Assembly (NCBI RefSeq): GCF_020217025.1
Contig: NZ_JAIWOF010000054.1
Coordinates: 1-10,000 of the forward strand
DNA length: 10,000 nt
Direction: 5' to 3'
DNA from: Flavobacterium sp.
GTDB taxonomy: Bacteria; Bacteroidota; Bacteroidia; Flavobacteriales; Flavobacteriaceae
Below the pieces are notes generated by a model. It searched no databases. It was not told the origin of the DNA and saw only the letters and a list, made by a program, of their open reading frames with translations. Below are positions 7,412-10,000 of the stretch, one piece after another (the stretch's first letter is position 1; every line of letters starts with the position of its first letter). Both the position numbers and the translations under genes were made by a program.

Positions 7412-8938
7412 TTATTTTAATTTTTTTAGTTGGTACAAATCATGTCTTCGATCTTTCATGGTTCTTACGCTTCCGTGTTCGTGTAATTCTTTTAATAAAT
7501 TGATATCAACGTCTACAATTAGTGTCATTTCAGTATTTGGCGTGGCTTCTGCTTTAATTCCGTTACTTGGAAAAGCAAAATCTGAAGGCGTAAAAACGGC
7601 TGCCTGAGCGTACTGAATATCCATATTGTTTACCTTTGGTAAATTCCCAACACAACCTGCGATGGCAACATAACATTCGTTTTCAATGGCACGAGCTTGT
7701 GCACAATGTTTCACCCTGGTGTACCCATTTTGAGTATCGGTTAAAAAGGGAACAAATAAAATATTCATGCCTTGATCGGCCATTAAGCGCGAAAGTTCAG
7801 GGAATTCGACATCATAACAAATTACAATTCCAATTTTTCCGCAATCGGTGTCAAAAGTTTGAATCGTATCGCCACCGGTGATTCCCCAATGGAAAATTTC
7901 GTTAGGCGTGATGTGAATTTTGCGATACATTTCCTGGGTTCCATCTCTTCGGCATAAAAAACCAACGTTATACACGTGTCCATTTTCTAAATAAGGCATA
8001 CTTCCTGTGATGATATTGATGTTATAGGAGATTGCAAATTCTTGCATTTTCTTTCGAATAGCATCAGTGTGTCTTGCCAATTCTTTAATGGCTTCGGCTT
8101 CAGAAAGATGATTGTAATCTGCCATCAAGGGTGCAATGAATAATTCTGGAAACAATGCAAAATCACTTCCGTAACCCGAAACGGTATCAACAAAAAATTC
8201 GATTTGTTCAAAAAGTGCCTCTAAATTTCCTAAAGAACGCATTTGCCATTGAATTAATCCCAATCGAACAATGCTTTTTTCGGTATTGATTAACCTTGGA
8301 TTATCTTCATAGTAGATATTGTTCCACTCTAATAAAACAGCGTATTCTTGAGATTCCGTATCGCCTTCTAAGTAGTTTTTTAGGACACGAACTTCGTGAA
8401 AATCATTACTCAATTGAAACGATAAAACCGGGTCATAAATTTCCTTACGTTTTACTTTATGAATGTATTGTTTTGGATTAATTTCGGAAGCATATTTACC
8501 ATAATTCGGAATTCTTCCTGCAAAAATGATAGATTTTAAGTTCAATTGTTCACACAATTCTTTTCTGGAATCGTATAATCTTCGGCCTAATCGTAAGCCT
8601 CTATATTTTGGGTTGATAAAAACGTCTATTCCGTATAAAACTTCTCCTTTAGGATTGTGAGTTGAAAACGTATAATTTCCTGTAATGGTTTTGTAATTTT
8701 TGGTTTTAAATGCAAAATCTTCGGTAACCAAAATGGATAATGCTGAACCAACCACAACACCATCGGCAACAATTACCAATTGTCCTTCAGGAAAAAGTTC
8801 CAATAATTTTTCAATGTGATCTTCTTTCCAGTATGAATCTACCATTTCTGGATAGGCTTCAATCATGGATTTTTTTAATTCTTTGTAATCCTCAATTTGA
8901 AGATTACGTAATTCTACTTTGCTAATTAAATTTGGCAT
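7412..8938 (-). CDS. Bifunctional GNAT N-acetyltransferase / nitrilase-superfamily carbon-nitrogen hydrolase
   Basis: A 508-residue fusion. Residues about 8-215 form a GNAT domain, with the acetyl-CoA-binding 'YRGLRLGRRLYDSR' (112-125) after the strand 'YGIDVFINP'. Residues about 223-505 form a nitrilase-superfamily domain with the complete catalytic triad: Glu265 in 'ALFPELF', Lys340 in 'YRKIHITPNE' and Cys374 in 'GIVICYDVEFPE'. The nitrilase part would hydrolyse or transfer an amide C-N bond, and the GNAT part would acetylate an amine; natural substrates are unknown. The same two-domain order and length occur in Bacillus subtilis YhcX (about 513 residues, from memory), so the fusion is ancient and not an assembly error. 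The protein has no signal peptide and is cytosolic. It is the first gene of the minus-strand operon, with a promoter about 20-50 bp upstream, and is coupled to the DUF6265 gene by an abutting stop and start. Confidence 0.95.
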   Translation of the reverse strand: MPNLISKVELRNLQIEDYKELKKSMIEAYPEMVDSYWKEDHIEKLLELFPEGQLVIVADGVVVGSALSILVTEDFAFKTKNYKTITGNYTFSTHNPKGEVLYGIDVFINPKYRGLRLGRRLYDSRKELCEQLNLKSIIFAGRIPNYGKYASEINPKQYIHKVKRKEIYDPVLSFQLSNDFHEVRVLKNYLEGDTESQEYAVLLEWNNIYYEDNPRLINTEKSIVRLGLIQWQMRSLGNLEALFEQIEFFVDTVSGYGSDFALFPELFIAPLMADYNHLSEAEAIKELARHTDAIRKKMQEFAISYNINIITGSMPYLENGHVYNVGFLCRRDGTQEMYRKIHITPNEIFHWGITGGDTIQTFDTDCGKIGIVICYDVEFPELSRLMADQGMNILFVPFLTDTQNGYTRVKHCAQARAIENECYVAIAGCVGNLPKVNNMDIQYAQAAVFTPSDFAFPSNGIKAEATPNTEMTLIVDVDINLLKELHEHGSVRTMKDRRHDLYQLKKLK

Positions 8939-8955
8939 ATACTATTGATTTTCAA

Positions 8956-8987
8956 CAAATATAACGAAAATAATTTCCATTTACAAA
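8956..8987 (-). promoter_or_regulatory. Bacteroidota-type promoter of the minus-strand operon
   Basis: Read on the minus strand, TATATTTG (8963-8956) matches the -7 consensus TAnnTTTG exactly, and TTTG (8987-8984) fits the -33 element, with a 20-bp spacer. The transcription start would fall near 8949-8950, giving a 5' leader of only about 11 nt before the ATG at 8938. The -33 element lies within the first of three 10-bp-spaced TTACAA motifs. Confidence 0.7.
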
Positions 8988-9006
8988 CGCTTACAAATAT
9001 TTACAA
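8981..9006. repeat. Three TTACAA motifs at exact 10-bp spacing
   Basis: TTACAA occurs at 8981-8986, 8991-8996 and 9001-9006; the first two copies extend to TTACAAA. The period of 10 bp places all three on the same face of the helix. They start at the -33 region of the minus-strand promoter and extend upstream of it, so they could be an operator or an A/T-rich UP-like element. No repressor or activator family can be named from the motif. Confidence 0.55.
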
Positions 9007-9051
9007 CCGAAAGTAAACAGCTAAATACCGAATAACGTTTTTTTCTTGTCC

Positions 9052-9059
9052 CATCTTTG
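9052..9059 (+). promoter_or_regulatory. Possible -7 element for the ssb genes
   Basis: CATCTTTG differs from the Bacteroidota consensus TAnnTTTG only at the first base. It would start transcription near 9065, leaving a leader of about 70 nt before the first ssb. No TTTG or TTG is found at the proper -33 distance (around 9027-9031), so the call is weak. No comparable element is seen before the second ssb. Confidence 0.35.
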
Positions 9060-9106
9060 CACTGTCGAAATGAAACAACGAGTTCAATCGAAAACAAATT
9101 TTAATT

Positions 9107-9134
9107 AACATAAACATTTAAATTTTTACACGCC
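9107..9134 (+). repeat. Leader repeat, copy 1 (immediately upstream of first ssb)
   Basis: These 28 nt directly before the ATG at 9135 are nearly identical to 9548-9574 before the second ssb. Both share AAACATTTAAATTTT and end ACGCC at the start codon. The differences are one substitution and small changes around a T/A run. There is no Shine-Dalgarno sequence; the shared A/T-rich stretch is the likely ribosome-access region. Confidence 0.75.
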
Positions 9135-9455
9135 ATGAAAAACAGAGTACAATTAATCGGACATGTAGGTCAAGAACCAGAAATCAAAAACTTAGAATCT
9201 GGAAGAGTAGCTAACTTCACAATTGCTACAAATGAAAGTTACACGAACGCTAAAGGTGAAAAAGTAGAACAAACCGAATGGCACCGCGTTTCCGCTTGGG
9301 GAAAAACAGTAGACATTATTGAAAAATTATTAACCAAAGGAAGTCACGTTGCCATCGAAGGTAAATTAACCCACAAAAGCTACGACGATAAAGACGGAAA
9401 CAAACGTTATATCACAGAAGTGGTTGCCAATGAATTGGTTTTATTAAGCAAGTAA
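9135..9455 (+). CDS. ssb: Short single-stranded DNA-binding protein, first copy
   Basis: A 106-residue protein consisting of the SSB OB-fold alone: 'NRVQLIGHVGQEPEIK' (strand 1 region, 3-18), 'ANFTIATNE', 'EWHRVSAWGKTVDIIEKLLTKG' spanning the core, and 'VAIEGKLTHKSYDDKDGNKRY' near the C-terminus. The aromatic residues typical of ssDNA stacking are present (Trp and Tyr in these blocks). It ends 'ELVLLSK' with no disordered linker and no acidic DDxPF tip, the part through which full-length SSB recruits repair and replication enzymes. It is therefore probably an accessory SSB rather than the essential chromosomal one, which in flavobacteria is longer. It is followed by a 119-bp spacer and a paralogue about 72% identical by hand alignment. 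Confidence 0.93.
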   Translation: MKNRVQLIGHVGQEPEIKNLESGRVANFTIATNESYTNAKGEKVEQTEWHRVSAWGKTVDIIEKLLTKGSHVAIEGKLTHKSYDDKDGNKRYITEVVANELVLLSK

Positions 9456-9490
9456 TCAAGTTCAAGAACAAATTCAAAAATCAAGTTCAA
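9454..9490 (+). repeat. 12-bp direct repeat after the first ssb
   Basis: AATCAAGTTCAA occurs at 9454-9465, overlapping the ssb stop codon, and again at 9479-9490, a 25-bp period. The intervening bases are also AATTCAA-rich, so this may be a small local slippage duplication. Confidence 0.6.
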
Positions 9491-9533
9491 CACATAGATT
9501 TTTTAAATTATTTCAATTTCTTAAATCTGTGTT
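9489..9533 (+). other. Hairpin between the two ssb genes
   Basis: AACAC (9489-9493) and AGATTT (9496-9501) pair with AAATCT (9523-9528) and GTGTT (9529-9533), leaving a 2-nt bulge at 9494-9495. Within the loop AAATT (9505-9509) pairs with AATTT (9515-9519), extending the stem past a 3x3 internal loop. No T-tract follows (next bases CCAAAAAATC), so it is a poor intrinsic terminator. It may be a processing or stability element, or a palindromic repeat. Confidence 0.5.
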
Positions 9534-9547
9534 CCAAAAAATCAAAT

Positions 9548-9574
9548 AACACAAACATTTAAATTTTATACGCC
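9548..9574 (+). repeat. Leader repeat, copy 2 (immediately upstream of second ssb)
   Basis: Near-identical to 9107-9134 (27 versus 28 nt), and likewise ends ACGCC directly before the ATG. It shows that the duplicated unit included the translation initiation region and not only the coding sequence. Confidence 0.75.
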
Positions 9575-9898
9575 ATGAAAAACTCAGTACAATTAATCGG
9601 ACACGTTGGTCAAGAACCAGAAATCAAAAACCTTGAAGGAGGAAAAAAATTAGCAAACATCAGCATCGCTACAAACGAGGTGTATTATCGCGAAAACGGT
9701 GACAAAGTAGAACAAACGCAATGGCATAGAGTAACCGCTTGGGGTAAAACAGCCGACATTATCGAACGATTTGTAACCAAAGGAAAAGAAATCGGAATTG
9801 AAGGTAAGTTAACCCACAGAAGTTACGACGACAAAGACGGAAACAAACGCTATGTTACAGAAGTAATTGCGAATGAAATTTTGTTAATCGGTAAATAA
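9575..9898 (+). CDS. ssb: Short single-stranded DNA-binding protein, second copy
   Basis: A 107-residue OB-fold SSB, a tandem paralogue of the preceding gene. The hand alignment has one gap (an extra Lys near residue 25) and about 77 identities in 107 columns. Conserved blocks are 'VQLIGHVGQEPEIKNLE', 'VEQTxWHRVxAWGKTxDIIE' and 'SYDDKDGNKRY'. Most substitutions are conservative (V/I, K/R, T/S), and the exposed loops differ most ('VYYRENGDK' versus 'SYTNAKGEK'), which indicates selection on both copies and not recent decay. Like copy 1 it stops after the last strand ('NEILLIGK') without an acidic tail. No promoter of its own is visible, so it is probably co-transcribed with copy 1 and with the gene starting at 9906. 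Confidence 0.93.
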   Translation: MKNSVQLIGHVGQEPEIKNLEGGKKLANISIATNEVYYRENGDKVEQTQWHRVTAWGKTADIIERFVTKGKEIGIEGKLTHRSYDDKDGNKRYVTEVIANEILLIGK

Positions 9899-9905
9899 GG
9901 ATGTT

Positions 9906-10000
9906 ATGCAAGTAAGAGTATTTTCCATCCGTTTGGATAACGCATTTTTGGAGTACGACCAAGAACAATTGAATGCTTTTTTGAATTCGGTTACGTTTAA
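9906..10000 (+). CDS. Start of an unidentified protein, cut by the window edge (possibly HRDC-type)
   Basis: The frame from the ATG at 9906 is open to the end of the window, giving 31 codons beginning MQVRVFSIRLDN and containing 'LNAFLNSVTF'. The start lies 7 bp after the second ssb stop on the same strand, so it is likely in the same operon. An earlier ATG at 9901 meets a stop after four codons. The opening (basic beta strand, variable loop, then 'LNxFLxS') resembles, from memory, small HRDC-domain proteins found near reverse transcriptases and SSBs in some bacteria. That is a weak inference from 31 residues. Confidence 0.6.
   Translation, partial: MQVRVFSIRLDNAFLEYDQEQLNAFLNSVTF

Noticed and set aside
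7368..7607. 79-codon plus-strand frame across the GNAT-nitrilase/DUF6265 junction
   Set aside because: It is antisense to two well-supported genes and its composition is typical of reverse-complement reading.
8981..9006. CRISPR-like or microsatellite array
   Set aside because: There are only three short motifs with 4-nt spacers; this is far too small for CRISPR, and the bases between copies differ, unlike a simple repeat.
9489..9533. Intrinsic terminator between the ssb genes
   Set aside because: The hairpin has a bulge and internal loop and is not followed by a T-tract, so read-through into the second ssb is more likely.

Overview
The window looks like chromosomal DNA of a flavobacterium (family Flavobacteriaceae, probably Flavobacterium or a close relative). 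The evidence is AT-rich codon use, a type IX secretion (T9SS) C-terminal sorting domain, a lipoprotein of the M13 peptidase family, translation starts without clear Shine-Dalgarno sequences, and a promoter of the Bacteroidota form TTTG-N20-TAnnTTTG. No rRNA, tRNA, CRISPR array or insertion sequence was seen.

Layout. (1) From 1 to 4273 on the plus strand lie the 3' part of a large secreted BNR/sortilin-like protein with a T9SS tail and, 2 bp later, an intact M13 zinc metallopeptidase lipoprotein. A strong hairpin terminator at 4293-4318 separates this pair from the convergent genes and can serve both strands. (2) From 8938 down to 4320 on the minus strand lie six genes with gaps of 0, 2, 11, 8 and 2 bp, very probably one operon. 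In order of transcription they are a GNAT-nitrilase fusion, a secreted DUF6265 protein, an unrecognised exported protein, a small zinc-ribbon protein, a YeeZ-like atypical SDR and an EamA-type transporter. A good promoter lies just before the first gene. No single pathway is evident: the set mixes small-molecule amide chemistry, a dehydrogenase-like fold and an exporter with proteins of unknown role. (3) From 8939 to 9134 is a divergent regulatory region with three TTACAA motifs spaced exactly 10 bp apart. (4) From 9135 to the end, on the plus strand, are two tandem, about 72% identical, short single-stranded DNA-binding proteins. Both lack the acidic tail, and each is preceded by a nearly identical leader of about 28 nt. 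They are followed by the start of another gene cut by the window edge.

The points most worth a second look are: a REP-like palindrome embedded in frame in the SDR gene; the duplicated tail-less ssb unit including its leader, with the cut gene behind it; and the helically phased repeats in the divergent promoter region. No complete new system is proven here. The ssb side runs off the right edge, and the next few kilobases would decide whether it belongs to a mobile or retroelement locus.
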